From assembly GCF_027942865.1 (NCBI RefSeq), contig NC_134510.1, positions 29,406,163 through 29,470,162 on the forward strand: a stretch of DNA of 64,000 nt, in the 5' to 3' direction. Made by a program: the position numbers and the translations under genes. This stretch comes from Odontesthes bonariensis. Taxonomy: Eukaryota > Chordata > Actinopteri > Atheriniformes > Atherinopsidae. Position 1 is the stretch's first letter; every line of letters starts with the position of its first letter. The notes under the pieces were generated by a model. The model was not told the DNA's origin, did not search any database, and saw only the letters and a program-made list of their open reading frames with translations. Positions 1 to 13,992 of this stretch are shown here, piece after piece.

Positions 1-3000
1 CTTGCTGAGCTAGCTGGAGCCAGAATTAATTTTTTGGGGATTGATAACTGCAGGAGTGGGGCTTTAAATTCTACTTCTGTACCTATGAAGCCACAGCTGC
101 CCCAACTATTGCTTGCAAAAAGGTTGTTTTGTGGGATATGTACTTTCGGTTTTGATATATTTTTGTGAACTCGAGTTTTCTTAGATATTGCTGTGTTTTT
201 ATTTTTGTTGTCTTGCTCCTCAGAGTTACAGCAGACATGGGAGTCTTCAATGTGATAAGGTTATTTACGCTGAAGTGTATTTAAAAACTTAATGGAGCAG
301 CAAAAATGTGCATTCTATGTAGAGATGCAACCGTGTAAAAGCTCTGTTTTGAAAACTGGTCCAACTCCGTGTGAATGTTCATGCCAAGGAAAGTTTCTAG
401 GTTTTCCACCACTGAATAAATTACATTTTCAGTCAAAATGACCCCCCAAAAGTGATATAGGAGTCCACACTTTAAGAGAGATCTGTGACCTGTTTGAATA
501 CCTCTACGCTAGGTTTAACTTTCAGTATTTGCTTCATTTGTTTTGTCTAAGTTGTTGCAGCTCAAGTCCGACAGCCAATAGTTTCTTAAAGTTCTATTAA
601 TATATATGTTACCCATTTAAATTAATGGAAATAACACAGCTCAGCTGAAATGGAGTGAGTTAAGAATATGTTTGGTTTCACACAAATTCCAAACATTGAT
701 ATATGGCAGACTCAGACACTGTGCTCCTGCTCTTTCCTTCCAAATGTTAAAAAATAAAAAAGAAGGGGGGGGGCTCAACAGAATCTGAATGTGCACAAAC
801 CACAAATCGATCCCACACTGACCAGTTGTGGATAGAGGGAGTGTTAGCTTGGGAAAAGAGCTGCTGTCCATTGACAGTGATTACGACTTTTACAGCTGTC
901 CCCACTCAGCACAGAACAACCTGCAGGAGTTGTGCTAATATTTGATTCTGTCAGGAAAACTCTGCGGTCTGTCTGCACATCTCTGTCCCTAATGGTGTTT
1001 AGGTTCATAACACATTCCCTCTCAAAGCCAGAGAAGTCATTAAATCAGATATTGGACTTTGCCGCATGTGTTCCTGCAAAAGTCAGAGTGATGTTTCCAT
1101 TTAGACAGACATGAAGACTATACAGGGAAAATGAAGGTCCAGCGTTCCTCGAGAGGCAAGTTCCTCTGCAAACAACAAAGGCTGTCCAGCAAAAACAGCT
1201 GACGGATCTCTTCTTAAGGATCCTCAACATTCCCAGCACATACTGACACAAGCAGCTGTTGACCAAAGCACAGATGAGGCTCCATTCTTCTTTAAGAGTG
1301 TGTCTGCTTTTGCTTTAGGGCTTGTAATTTGACTTTTATCCAATACTTTTAGCAGACTTAAAAGATGTATAACAGCTGAAGTCTGCTGATCATGTCCATC
1401 GTAAAAAATATAGACATTTATAAGACATTAACTTTTGGCATCAGTGGTGTGGGTGTTAAACAACTGATTCATTTGGAGAAATCAAGTGATTTATCTTGAC
1501 TTATGAGGCATGTGTTGAGGAAAATAAAGCCCACCAGAACTGTGTCAAGAAACCACAAGGCCTCGTGTTCATGTGTATTCCAGTAAAGATACCAGTTTCA
1601 CCAAAATGTAAAACAAATTCTGCCTTTCACATCCTCCCCCTCTTCTTCTCAAGCGCTTCCGACTCCTTCATCTTGCATCTGCTGGTGGCAAACGCCTCCT
1701 GAGTTCCCTCGCCCGTTCAAAAGTGATTTGTAGTGTGGGTGGTAGATATTTGCCTCTTTCTTTTTGTGCATGCTGTAAATATTTTCCCCAATCAAAGAGT
1801 CAGACTTCAGAGCGTGGTCTAATCTCTGGAAGTCCTTACATCAAAGTACAGGATGAAGGAGATGAGTTAAGACTGGGAGAGTGCATGTCTCTTCCACTTA
1901 GCTTTGCATAAAATGTGTCTGAAGGTTCACGACATCTTGAAGCAGGTCAAGACCTTTCAAAGATGAAACAACAGTTGTTAATATAACTGTAAAGATAAGT
2001 TTAAAAGCAATACGACACTCCCTTCCTAAATGTAATACTCTTGGTATCGCCTGTATAACACTGCTTTAGGTATGAGTCATGATGCAAATGACTCTAAAGA
2101 ATCAAGAGAGAGATACAATGCGTCAGTAATCTGCTGCCCATATTCACACCATAATGGCCCCTTGTTAAGAAAAATGTTTACAGATTTAGCAACCTAATCA
2201 GAATTGGCTTTTACAAAAGACGTTGGAGAAACAGTAACAATACAGCTGCATTCAATGTACCTGCTGGAAGTGGGTATTTGAAGTGACATTTTTCACTACA
2301 TTTGATGGGAAAAAAAAACACGACTGTCTTCTTCCAACAACAAAGGCTCAACAGATATGTGGTTAATTTATCTGAGCAAACGAGAGCTAAATGAGCCTAA
2401 AAGAGGTTCATTTTCTAATGCTGGATTAGCATTTAAAGCATTTAATCTGTGTAAACTGCCATTAGGAGGGATGAATACTGACACAATTTAGCCAATTCAC
2501 TCTACTCCAGAATGTCGTCTTTGATTTTTCAGAAAATGGAAAATATGCTGTAGCCAATGGCAACTTGGATCTCCACCAGGGGACAAAATGAAACCAACAA
2601 AATTTGGATTTACCTCAAGTGAGGTTTCTCAACTCAGATTTTCACATTTTGCTGAATTCCAGTAAAAAGTATTTTATATTCAGTTACTGTTTGCAGTTAA
2701 TCTGTAAGTGTTAAAACAACATCAAAACTTAAAAATGTCACTTGAAAATTTTATTTTTAGATGTTTGACATGCTACTTGCCTCCTGGTACAACCTCTGCT
2801 TACCTCTTGCCTCAACTGCTCCATAAGCAGGCTTCCCATCATGCTTAGTGAAATCCTTTTAGACAGTCCGGATCCCAGTACTGTGTCTGGTGTTTAAATA
2901 CTGAAGGGCCTATGTCTCTCGATTACTCATTGAACTCCAATAGCTACCTGCGGCTCTCTGAATCAAATCGACTGGCTGCGGACTGCACCTAACTATCTAA

Positions 3001-6000
3001 AGTCAGCCATATTGGGTTGTTCTCCTTCTCGGTCACTGCGTCTCTCTCAGGAACTGCGTCTGGCACTGTATGTCTATCCCTACAAACAAGGCAGTCTCTG
3101 CTGTGGTTCAGGTTGAAATGAATTATGTCTCAGAGATGTTTAATGAATTTTGATGCACACTGCAGCCAGTCAGGTTGTATTTTTAAAAATTCAACGCACG
3201 ATATGTCCTTGTATTCTGCAGATGTCACTCTCTGTCTGAGTTTGTTGGGATCTGTGCTCATGTGCGCTTTGTTGGGGCAGTTGGTCTGGCCACATGTAAC
3301 CATGTGCATGTGAGCCATGTCTTTGCAGTAAGGAACTCTTTTCCAGATTATCTTCCACTTGATAAACTATGTTCTTTAGCCAAAAAAGGCCTCCACAAAG
3401 AGAAGAATAAGACCAGAGTCAACATTTACTTCTATTTTTGGTTCTGTTATAGTCTAAGATGCTGCTGTTCTAGTTTGACTGAGATTGACCATTTCCTTTA
3501 TTTTTCTCACTCTTCACACATTTCATGTTTTAGAGCCTTTGAAGGCATTTTTGTAGTTTAAGATTTTTAAATCTGAAAAAAAAAAAACATGGTAATAAAA
3601 TCTAAAAGTAAACAGACTGGCAGGTTGTTCCTGTTTTTATGTTTTTTTATTGTTGACAGTAGCCCTAATATAGACCTTTCTACTTTCTAAAGTTCAAGAC
3701 ATGCAGCTGGATTCTCTACACAGCATGGAAATTATTTTAGCAGAACAAATATACAAATCAGTCACAACAAACAGCTACTGTTATTGTATGAAACACCACC
3801 TGAGGCAAGTTTCAGGAGTCTCCTGGAAGATTCTCAAGCAAAAACAAGAGTTTTGAAAGGCAACAATAACTGAAAATGAATAATTTGACAACATTTAAGC
3901 CCCTCGAATGTGTCAGTCATTGATTTAAACCATTATATCATCCTTTTTTTGCAAAGTAAATGTTATTTTCAGTCATTTGATTACGACACAATGCATTTTC
4001 AATTTGTTCGACAATATTCCAGCCACACATTCTTTGACTGTAGAACGATAAAAAGAAAAGAAAGGAGATGCAAGAACAGGAAACAACAACCCTCCTACAT
4101 GAGTAGCACAGGTCATATTTCTCTTAGACCTACTCTTTTTGTTTCACTCTGAGCCATCACTCTTACCACATAAAGCCAAATAGACCTGGAGATTGTCATT
4201 ACAGGCTTCCCAGATTAATGCTTGACTGACTCCTCAGGTCTATTCTTGCTCAGCCAGGGTAAAGAGGGGGCACAGTGGTTCTTATAGTAGACACTGGGTG
4301 ACAAACAATCATGTAGGGTGTAATTCTTGTGGTTGTGTCTTCAGCCCCAATGAGGCATGGGTGGGGTGCCACTTACTAAAACCAAACCAGGATTTCCCAA
4401 GTGGTGCCAGGCACCCATGGAGAAGAAACATGTCTGGCCCAAATTCTAGCAACATCCTGGACCAGATGTGAATTCTTTAGGGGTTTGGTTTGGGATCTGT
4501 CCCATCCTGGCTGCTGGTTTGCTTTGCTCCTGCATATTTCTGTGTGAAACTAACAGTTATAGCAGCAGGATATAGAAAACAGGACTCAAGTCTCAAGAGG
4601 TTTGTCATCAGCACTGCACACATCCATGCTTAGACGTGCACCGTTTCGGCTACCTGAATGTGTTCTTGTCACGTTTTGTTTGGCATTTTGGATGTTTAAC
4701 TCCTTTGTCAGTCTGAATAGTTTTCTTGTTTGTCATTGATTCCTCACACAGTTAGCAATGTGTTTACGCCATGTAAGTTTTCTGTGGCAACTATATATTT
4801 AAATTATGATGTTTCCACTAACACTTTGTCAGCAGTCATTTAGAACAGTCAATAGCAATACCTCACTTTAATGTGTCAAGCTGGGTTACATGCATTGTAC
4901 ACAAATAAGATAGTCACTGTTGCATGAAAAAAAGTTTGACAGAGTAGACTGAATTTATGCACACGCAGGGTGTGTGCTTTAGCTCAGTTTAGACTGAGAA
5001 GATTAGAACCTTCTCTCTTTAAGCTTTTAAAAATAATGACCTCTTCCTTTTGCATGGCTTTTTGAAAGGCAGCACTGTCTGAAAAGTCTTGACAGGCTAT
5101 CATTTCCCCTGAGAAAATGAATGCATTTGAAAAATGTGGCAGCAGGGCTATATCTTTTTTTTTTTTCTCCGAGTGTTCTCTGTGAAGTGCACTGAAATAA
5201 CATGGATAAAAAACAGTTTCAGAGGCTTGAATATTACTCGGATAACATCTCTTCCTGTGTTAATTAAACTCAGATAAAGAAGTCATTTCCCAGCTCTGGG
5301 AACATTGTAACTATATTGCCTCTCTGTGCTTGATTTGAAATCACTTTTTTTCATGTTATAATTATTCATTTGAAATCAATTGGTGACTTGTCAAATGTCA
5401 TTAATGAGTATGACTGAGTCACTTGAAATTATAACTGAATAAAGGTTTTTTTTTATGTTAAACTGTAATGTAAATAAATGTAAATAATCCTTTTGACAAT
5501 TCTTTAATAGATGAAAGACTGGAATCCTTCTGTGTATTACATTTTATTTCATCTATTTTTGTTGTAACCTATAGCTGGTAGCAAATGAGGAAACGTATGG
5601 CATGAAAGTCAGGACATGACAAATTATTGTTCTTTGTTCATGTTTTATGTGTCCAAAGCTACATAAAGATCTGTTTTCATAAAAAAAATGTTATTGGTAC
5701 AATGATGTGTGTGCAGAGGCTGTTTTCGTGCAGGGACAAAGATGCAGCCAGTGTCCACAGAGTCACAGTGTTGTAGAGAAGATTAACATATTTATTCCTG
5801 AGCTGAGGATGAATCAACAATGACCAGAGATCTCTTTCACTGTCCTGGCACTGATGACAATTTGATCATCAGACACCATAGTCCTGTAGCTTAACAGGGA
5901 CGAATGTTTATCATAGTCGATTACTCAGAATTCAAGTTACCTTGCTTTCAGAGCAGAAAACCCAAGGTTGCCCTCAGCTCATTTCCTTGACCTCCTTTCA

Positions 6001-9000
6001 AGTGAGGCTCCTTTTCATCAACATCCAGAGTTGGTGGTGTTAGGTTGATCAAGGACTTTTTGTTGCCCAGACGTTGCTTGCTGCATTCTTTACTGAAGAT
6101 GTATCTGAAGTGGTGGTCTATCTTTTCTTTGGAGAAGATAAGCTGGCTGCAGCACCTCTGGACTGGCTGTTTTGCAAATCCAAATACTTTTTCTTGAAAG
6201 GCAGTTGCCCTTCTTCTTCTTCCAGTGGCACTGAACTCTCCAGGTCATGGGCTTCTTGCAGCAGATGCTACTTGGCACTTTGAGAATTCCCCTCTCTTCC
6301 TCCTTCATGACTTAAAAAACAGTAATGAAATGTAAACTGACCTTCTTGTAGAATCCTGTCTTTTTACCAGGGACTTCTTGGAACCGATCCCCTTATTCTG
6401 TAAAACTAGTTTTAAAGAGGTCTGGCTGTTATTTATTAGGCTCCGTCCAATCTCTTGCCTCCGTGTTACACCCCAGGAGCAGTTTTAGGGAATTCTATTT
6501 TTATCAGCCCGGATTTAGAAATGAGACAGGAAAGGGGGGGACATTTAACGTCCAGGAAGAGAGGTTCAGATACAGAAAGAGGTGTTGGGAACAATCTGCT
6601 GAACTGTCGGATCATATGAACAGTCTCTTCATTTGTGTGAATATTTAGATGCAAAAATGTCTTAACTTTTACCTCCACCAATGGGCATATGCAACATCAG
6701 CTAATTACAACAGGTGAGGGGGTGCTGGCACATCTGTGGGAATTTTTTTTGTGCTTTTATGGTCAAATATCTATTAAAACTGGCATAGTAACCAACAGTT
6801 TAGTGTCCAAGGTTTCAAGCTGTGTTTATTGTTCCCACACACTTGCATGCATCATATCTCTCACTCTCTTTCACACAAACATCTATAAACGGTCCACTTG
6901 CTCGCAGTGAATACTTTGTGAGGCTGTAATAGTTTATTTTCTCCTGTCAGTATGTCCTGGGGTGAACTCAATAGTCAAGCTATCCAGAATGCATGTCTGG
7001 CCTTCCTGAACCTCCAGGCAAAACATCACCCTCTGTGCGGTACTTTCCAGCCAAACTGGATGCTGAAATTATTAAAGTGATGAGTGAACACAGGCTAAAA
7101 ATGCTGAAAATACACGGTGATGCTGAAAAAGAACTCAATTGAATTTTAGGGTTTTGTAAGAAATATTTTTGAGTCGATTTGGAAGTATAAAGAGCAACTG
7201 GAACTGGAGATTTTCTCCAAACACTGTCTTAAATGCCAGACCTCTGAATCTAATAATCAATCTACGCAGAAGCCTAATCAGGGAGAAGTGTTTGACTTGG
7301 AATCCACATGGAGGAATTATCATATAGTCATTCTTTTTGGGCGCTGGAGGAATGTTTCAGTCCATCTATTTAAATTCCCGTTAATATACTGTCTACATCC
7401 TCATGTTACACGTAAAGCTGCAGCTCATCGGATTGAATTCAGGAGAGGTCTGGTCTTAAGGCGACGGCAGGAGACTGCGTGCTGTGAGAGAGGTTAACTG
7501 TCTGAGGGGGAATCGGGCTGTCTTGCTCTGCTTACTTTGTAGTTATACGCAACAGCTGCAGCCCTGGAATTTCATTCTCTCGGAGGAGATGTTTATTACA
7601 TGGACTGAAAAAAGAGGGATATCTGTAGAAAGAGCATGGACGTGGAAGGCTCAGCACATGAAAATAAAAGGCTCATGAAGGCAATCATCTGTCATTCTTA
7701 ACAAATCTTTTACACTTTAGTTGGTTTAAAAGAGCCAATAATTTCATATTTTATCAACTGTTATATCTACATAATTCTTTTTTTTATACTGCTGCTAACT
7801 ACAAACTTTTAGAAAAAAAAAACAATGCACAAGAGAGCCACTAAATTGTGCAGTTTGGTTGTTACCCCCATTACACATCACTCATTTCATCGGTGATAAG
7901 CATCAACTCTGCTGAGGCTGTGTAAACTGTGGGGGTTTGAACAGGAAGCTGATTTATGTCTTACGCATTTTTCCCCCCTTTTTCTCCCAAGCATGCAGCT
8001 TTAATGTAAACACCCTGACACTGCACAAGCTGATTACAAGTGCGGCAGATGGTTTCCACTCCAAGGGAGTCATGTTTTTGCATTCCCCTGTCATTGGGAG
8101 AGCTGAAGAATGCATGCAGCACATATACACAAGATATAACTGCTCACAGTGCATATACTCACAGACATGTACGCAGATGCACTTTTGTACTGGTACTTTA
8201 ATATGTTACACTCCTTGACCTCTAAGGTGCAGATATATTTAGTGTATTTGAGGGATAATAACTCCCAAAGACATTCAGCAGGAATAGTAAGTTTTTGGCT
8301 GTTGTAGTGCTGACTTGAATCCCAAAAACGTCACGCCGAGAAAATTATAGATTTAATAAATTACTGAAGTTCAGAATCGGGCCTTGAAGATGAGTCTTGC
8401 ATATTCAAATTAAAATATCATCTGTCTTTCACCTCTCAGTCTTGCAGTCTGCTGTTGTGCTAAGAACCAGTGGCTCATGAAGTCAGTAATGTATTCTCTA
8501 CTGTGCCTGAGGTAAGAAATCAAAGTAAGAGGGTGCTTTATGGGTTCATGGTTCTCAAAAAGAGGAGGTTTGTCCCATACATGTCAACTCTTGTCCCAGG
8601 TCTTCATTGATTTAAGTAAAACATTAACTACTTCACCCGTTAACTTATAAGTGTGAATGCATGCACTGGAGACGCATGAACATTTTTGACAGCTCCCATT
8701 CTCTGGCATACAGCCACTGGCTTGCAACCAAATAAATTTCCTGCGCTCTTTTTTTCATCAAAGAAAGGGAGGCCACACTTATCTGTGAGCTTTCTGAGAA
8801 CAGAGCATGGGAACAACATATGCTTCCTTCAAATTCCCAGGTCCTGGAAAAAGAACTCATGACAAACTTGTTTTGGCATAAATACAAGCTGTTTTATTCA
8901 CTTTTTGACACCATTTTGCTCCACCAACTGTGCAGTGGTGTCAGCATGCTTGTTCTCAAATGAATAGCAGATCAGCTTGTTATCACAAGCATCCGTGTAT

Positions 9001-11589
9001 GCTGACTATAACTGCAGGGGTTTTTTCCGGTTAAGAGGTAAATGACCAGCAGGCATTAGCACTGACCACAGTCCAGATAGATGCCTCTCTTCCAATGCTG
9101 TTGATTTAGTCAGCCATGAGTCAACAGTTCCCAACAGAGGGGGACAGCAGGATGGAGGGACAGAGGAGAGGAAGTGCAACAGTGTTGAACGATTACATGG
9201 GGCTTATGCTTCTGGGATGGGGGCAAACAGGAAGCAGATGCCTGAATGATTCAGAGGGACAAAAGTGGGCAATGTGTACCAACTAATGTGGGTGTGGGCT
9301 GCTGTAATTACGGTGCTGTTTGAGGGTTTGTGTGTGCATGGGCCACTTCTTCTAATTTTCTCTTACTGAAGAACAAGGAGAAGTTTACCACAGCCTTGAG
9401 GCTTTGAATGTGTTGTCACATTAGCATAGTATTTGAACGTCCCAACTTTTAGCTTTTATTTAGATATGTTTTAGAGATTATGGTCGTCCTCTCATGCATT
9501 CTAAAAAAGGAAAGAGACACCACATCACCCACCTTTCACATCTGCTTTCCCCTCTTCGTTGACCTGTCGGGTCCTGTCCTCAGAATGTGCTTTGAAGCAA
9601 ACATGCGTTCTGGCTTTCTTCATGCTGATTTCCAACCTGGCGCAGCTCCACAGTCCCCATCAGCAGCTGTGTTGCTGTGTTATTATCTCGATTACACTTC
9701 TCTAGGTTCTACCTCAATAAGGAGGAGGGGAAAAAAAAGAACAATGACTTTGGCTTTCATTGTTTCTGCACAAATACATACTCACAATGCAGAATTTTTG
9801 TATCCATCTTCAAGTGCAAACTGCACGTCATGTGTGCTTTTTTTATATTCACTGCAGCCCAATCATCTGGAGCTCCTTTACTGTGAGAAAAGCATGTATG
9901 GAAACAGATGGATTGTTGACAATTCATTGCCTCCAGTTTCTATGCCATTACACACTCACATTTGAGAAGGCTGTATTTCAAAAGGCTCCCAATTGTCTTT
10001 GGTTATTGCATAAAACGGCCGTTGCCCCATTTCTGCTTGATGTTTCACTTAAGCTCGTTCTCAGCACTCATAAATACCAGTGAGGGTTTGTATTTTTAGC
10101 TCATTTCTGTGGGATAGTTCAAGCTCTAATCTATTAAGACTCTGAATCATAGCGAGTGTGTGTACAAGTGCATACATGGATACTGGTCATGTTTTCATAA
10201 AGGGGAAGACTTTTTGGCTGGGCATTCTCTTCCAGACTTGTGTATCCAAGATGTATATCATGAATACTCACAAGAGGAAGAGGTTTGTGGATTTATTTGG
10301 TACCTGATTCTCTAAATGATTCCTAACAGAGTAACTACTGATCAAAGAGAAAAGCCTGGATAAATTAGGCTAAATAAATTGGCTGTTTTTACAATAATAA
10401 TTCATTTTCATCGAGTCATAGCCTGCGAAAAAAATCAACAGAGAATTCCAGTGTTGATAATAATGAAAAAAAAAAAGGTTTTTATGCCATTAGCTCTGCA
10501 TCATGGGACCTTCCCAGCTTGACACAGACCATTTCCAGAATTAACCATTGACATGCTTCCAAGCTTTTAGGCTGGAGGCTTGAGCGGATCATTGCTCCTA
10601 AACAAGTGACTCTTTAATTTAAAAGAAAAACACATTTTTTTTCAAGGACATGTTAGTGGGATGCTGGTCTCATGCAACACAACAAGTTTGGACAGCCCAG
10701 GAGCTGATGTAGCAAACCAATGGAAAATAACGCAAAGCAAATATGACTAAGGATAAAATCATTTTGCATACCATCCTTTCAATAATTTAATCGTGTTGCC
10801 TATAAAACATAAAAGGAGAGCAAAACCAAGCAAATAGGATAATAAGGAGTAGCAACAACCATTATTGTTGTTACCATGACATAAGTTGTATCTTATATGA
10901 CCTTGACAAAAAAGTTCTGGTTTTCTTAACCTCTCTTTTTCCACTACACATTCCATATTTGTCACAATTTCTATCAATTTAAAGTCTTAATTCCAGGGCA
11001 ACCCACAGCTACAGTGTGGGACTATCGGCTCCATTTATACAAATGCTTTGCAGATGTGTAAAAAATGTGTTAACACCTCATTTAGAAATAAAATGGTGAG
11101 CCATGTTTAGCAGTTCAATGCAACAGTTTAACACTCAGAAATCATTTTTAAAGCAATTAAGTGTACTCTGCTAACATCAACAAATCATTATCTTTTTGAT
11201 TACATCATGAGAGATTTCTAAACTGCTTTGGTTCTGGTGTTTCTAGTCTTCTAGCCCAGACCGAAAACAGTTAGAACACACTATGATTTCAGACTGAGAG
11301 GTCGGAGACTTGTTTATGTGTTAACCAAATTGGAACCGGTGAAAAGCCTTGAGGGCACCTACACTGCAGTGTGTAGCTAACGTGTGCTTCTCCAAAGTGT
11401 TCAGCTGTATAGGAATCCGTAAGAATGAAAGGGGGAAGGCTAAAACAAGGATTTTTTTTGTTCAAATCCGTGTTTAAAGTTCACAGTAGTTCTGATCTAT
11501 CGGTGGGTTTTGTGTGTGGGAGAGCTCAGTTCATTGTCATCGCCCCTTACCTGTGAATTTAATGAGCCATATCAACGTCATGTTAAAAT
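1..11589. other. Gene-free AT-rich stretch
   Basis: I see no gene here. Open frames are short, occur on both strands in overlapping frames, lack protein-like composition and do not chain through splice sites. The longest, 161 codons at 9480-9965, overlaps two other open frames of similar quality and looks like chance. There are A/T homopolymers but no recognisable transposon ends. If synteny with human holds, this should lie between stk40 and eva1b, but no kinase exon is visible, so stk40 is probably outside the window or not linked. Confidence 0.6.
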
Positions 11590-11830
11590 TATGGAGCTGG
11601 GTCGAGGGAAGATCCTCCTGGATTATGTCCACTAGTAGTTATTTTCTGTTTTAACTACTGATTTTATCTGATTTTATCTATTGTTCTTATTTCTTTCTTT
11701 TTTGTTTAAAATTTAAATCATGCATTTTATTTCTACTGTTTTAATGTCTCTGTAAAGCACTTTGAATCGCCTTGTAGTTGAATTGTGCTATACAAATAAA
11801 CTTGCCTTGCCTTGCCTTGCCTTGCCTTGC
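11590..11830 (+). mobile_element. 3' tail of a non-LTR retrotransposon (LINE)
   Basis: This has the characteristic 3' end of fish LINEs of the Rex1/L2 type: a T-rich stretch, then GTAAAGCACTTTGAATCGCC, then CTATACAAATAAACTTGCC running into a short tandem tail, CTTGC repeated six times at 11801-11830. No reverse transcriptase coding sequence is left next to it, so it is a 5'-truncated dead copy. The family is assigned from memory of such tails and the 5' boundary is approximate. Confidence 0.6.
11801..11830. repeat. (CTTGC)6 microsatellite
   Basis: Six perfect copies of the pentamer CTTGC directly follow the LINE tail and are probably its template-slippage tail. Confidence 0.9.
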
Positions 11831-13426
11831 CTTTGCTGATGAGATGAAGTTGATCCAGCATTGCAAAGCAAAACAATCTGTTCCATTTATAAAAAGTGTT
11901 TTCAAAGAAATTTTCTTTTCCGCGTGTCCATCATAGGAAATCTGAGTTCTTGTACATCCACATTGACCCTGTTTTTTTCCCCCACAGTAATCCAATAGTG
12001 ACGCTGAGAGATTTATATGTTTGTGTTCTTATGAAAAACTTATTCATGAAAGTGCTTGCAAAGCATTGGTTTTGTAATGCTACTGCAAACAACAAGGAAA
12101 TGCATGACGGAAAAGCTAGATCAGTGGTGGAGGTGGTAGGGCTCCATATACTTAAAGAAGTATTTTGGATGTTGCAGCCATCAACATCATTGTTCTCTGT
12201 GTCTCTATCTAACTCTGCTTTTGTGTTTGTGAGACAACCGGGCTGGATCGAGCTTGTTCTCGGACTGATGCCTTTTTCCAACCATAATCACTACTTCTTC
12301 TGTTTTAGTCAGCCTCAAACTTGATACAGTGCAAGTGTTGGTGGCCATGATGAAGCCCCACAATAATCTGTTGTTTTGTATGAAAAAAAAAAACAGCATT
12401 AAGGTTTGAAATGTGCCGGCAGCATTTTTCCTGCCTCAGCAACTCACCTGTCATTTAAGTGATATCCAATAAAGCTTCTAAAAGGTGTCATGTGTCATAT
12501 GGAGAATTTTGTAAGAGGGATTTCTGATTCATTTTAAGCTCAAGTATTTTCCATCATTGCTGCTTGTCATTTTTCATGTTACGGCTAAGATTAAGATACA
12601 ACTTGGACTATTATCTTCTTTTGACTCAGTTTCTTGGAGTGTTTTGTTGGCTATCATCTACACTTATGAAACAAGAGCAGTTTCAGTATAAAGCCTTTTG
12701 CTTTCCTTCTCAAAATAAAAAGCAATATTTCAGTGTCTCAGCACCACCGATAAAGATTTTAGTAAATTCATGAGGGAAGCCATAAACACAGTGCTGTATT
12801 GTTCATACTTATTTTGGGGTATGTACTTAGCATCTTTTACAATTTCCTGCAGAAGAAAGCCCTTCATTATGTCTTGCGTATAAACAGATGGGGACTTTTG
12901 GTGTTGCTAGGAGGGGTGCTGCAGGCAGAGGTGAGCAGAAGTGGAATTGATTATTCATTATCTTGGACCACCACTGACCATTTTCTTCTCTTCTGGATGT
13001 GGTTCTCTTCATGCTTGAGGCAGCAAGGCAGTGAATTAATGTGGCTGGCTGTTAGTAAACTTATTGTTCAGACCTAATCTGAGCTAAAAGAGGAATCAAC
13101 TGCAGAGCTTTACCCCCACATTCTCCGGATCACACACTTTAAGACAGAGGAGGTTGGTCACTCAGTCACAAGTTTCCGTGTATTGCACGCATACAAAGAG
13201 CTATTCTTTAATATGCAAAGAAAGGCTGGTTTATAAAAGAGCCATTTCAGCTGCAGCCCGTTGCACACCCTGTAATGTTGATCAGATGTGATCAGCTTCA
13301 CCAATAGAAAAAGAAGCACCCTTTGAAACACTTGTAATGTTTTCAAGGTGCATTCATGTTGAACTAGATTCGGCTCTGCGTTGGTGAGGGCGTGTACGTG
13401 TGAAACCTAGCATAAGGTCCAGGAAG
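11831..13426. other. Gene-free stretch
   Basis: There is no supported gene. Open frames of up to 142 codons at 11896-12324 (plus) and 116 codons at 11931-12281 (minus) oppose each other and neither resembles a known protein or is flanked by a coherent exon chain. I see no transposon termini. Confidence 0.5.
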
Positions 13427-13455
13427 TCTATTTGGAGTGACAGACTCCAAATAGA
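13427..13455. repeat. Perfect 12-bp hairpin
   Basis: The arms TCTATTTGGAGT (13427-13438) and ACTCCAAATAGA (13444-13455) are exact reverse complements separated by the five bases GACAG. A T-rich run follows the second arm. It could be a transposon-end relic or a chance cruciform; no function is evident. Confidence 0.7.
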
Positions 13456-13554
13456 TTTTTTTGTGTATTGTGAAACATTTTTTTTTTGTTTTTATAAAAT
13501 ATGTTTTTTTAATCTGAGGTGTTATTTTGTGTACTGTTTTGTTTTGATTACACA

Positions 13555-13765
13555 CTCACTCCTATGGAAATTAAGAGTCACCAATTAACCTAATGCACCC
13601 ATTTTTGGACGATGGGAGGAAGCCGGAGTACCTGGAGAGAACCCGTGCATACATGGGGAGATCATGCAAAGTCCACACAGAAAGGCAGCAGCCGGGATTC
13701 AAACCTGGAACCCTCTCGCTGTGAGGCGACCATGCTAACCACCACACCACCGTGCAGCTCCGTTT
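13555..13765 (-). mobile_element. tRNA-derived SINE-like element, head region
   Basis: Read on the minus strand from about 13765 downwards, the sequence carries a tRNA-like RNA polymerase III promoter: an A-box-like segment TGGTTAGCATGGTC followed by a B box GGTTTGAATCC. After it comes the body common in fish repeats, with TTTCTGTGTGGACTTTGCAT, then a stretch ending in GGTTAATTGGTGACTC. This is the well-known fish repeat with tRNA-like head; the exact family is not decided. The element lacks its usual tail on this strand. Confidence 0.65.
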
Positions 13766-13889
13766 GTGACTTTTGTGAAATGTTATTACATTTTTGGTTT
13801 CACTATATTTTATGACATGTTGTGTTTTTCTACATTAATCTTTGTGAAAAAGTGTACCATCAGTGTTGTGTTTTCTGAAGTGATGTGAT

Positions 13890-13992
13890 GTTGCCCTGAC
13901 AGGGATGTTTGGGCCTCTCTACTCCCCATATTGCCACCACGACCCCATGTGAATTAAGCGGTTAAGAAAATGAATGAATGAATGGATGGATG
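13890..13992 (+). mobile_element. Retroposon 3' tail with ATGA/ATGG repeats
   Basis: The segment GAATTAAGCGGTTAAGAAAA followed by repeated TGAA and TGGA units matches the 3' end that normally closes the same class of fish retroposon as the neighbouring SINE head. It lies on the opposite strand to that head, so the two are either separate insertions or an inverted remnant. A second copy of the tail is at 46850-46919. Confidence 0.55.

Noticed and set aside
9480-9965. 161-codon open frame on the plus strand
   Set aside because: It overlaps two further long open frames in the other plus-strand frames, resembles no known protein, and has no exon context; it lies in low-constraint AT-rich DNA.
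11896-12324. 142-codon open frame on the plus strand with a 116-codon frame opposite
   Set aside because: Both strands are open over the same bases and neither has motifs or splice partners, so chance is the best explanation.
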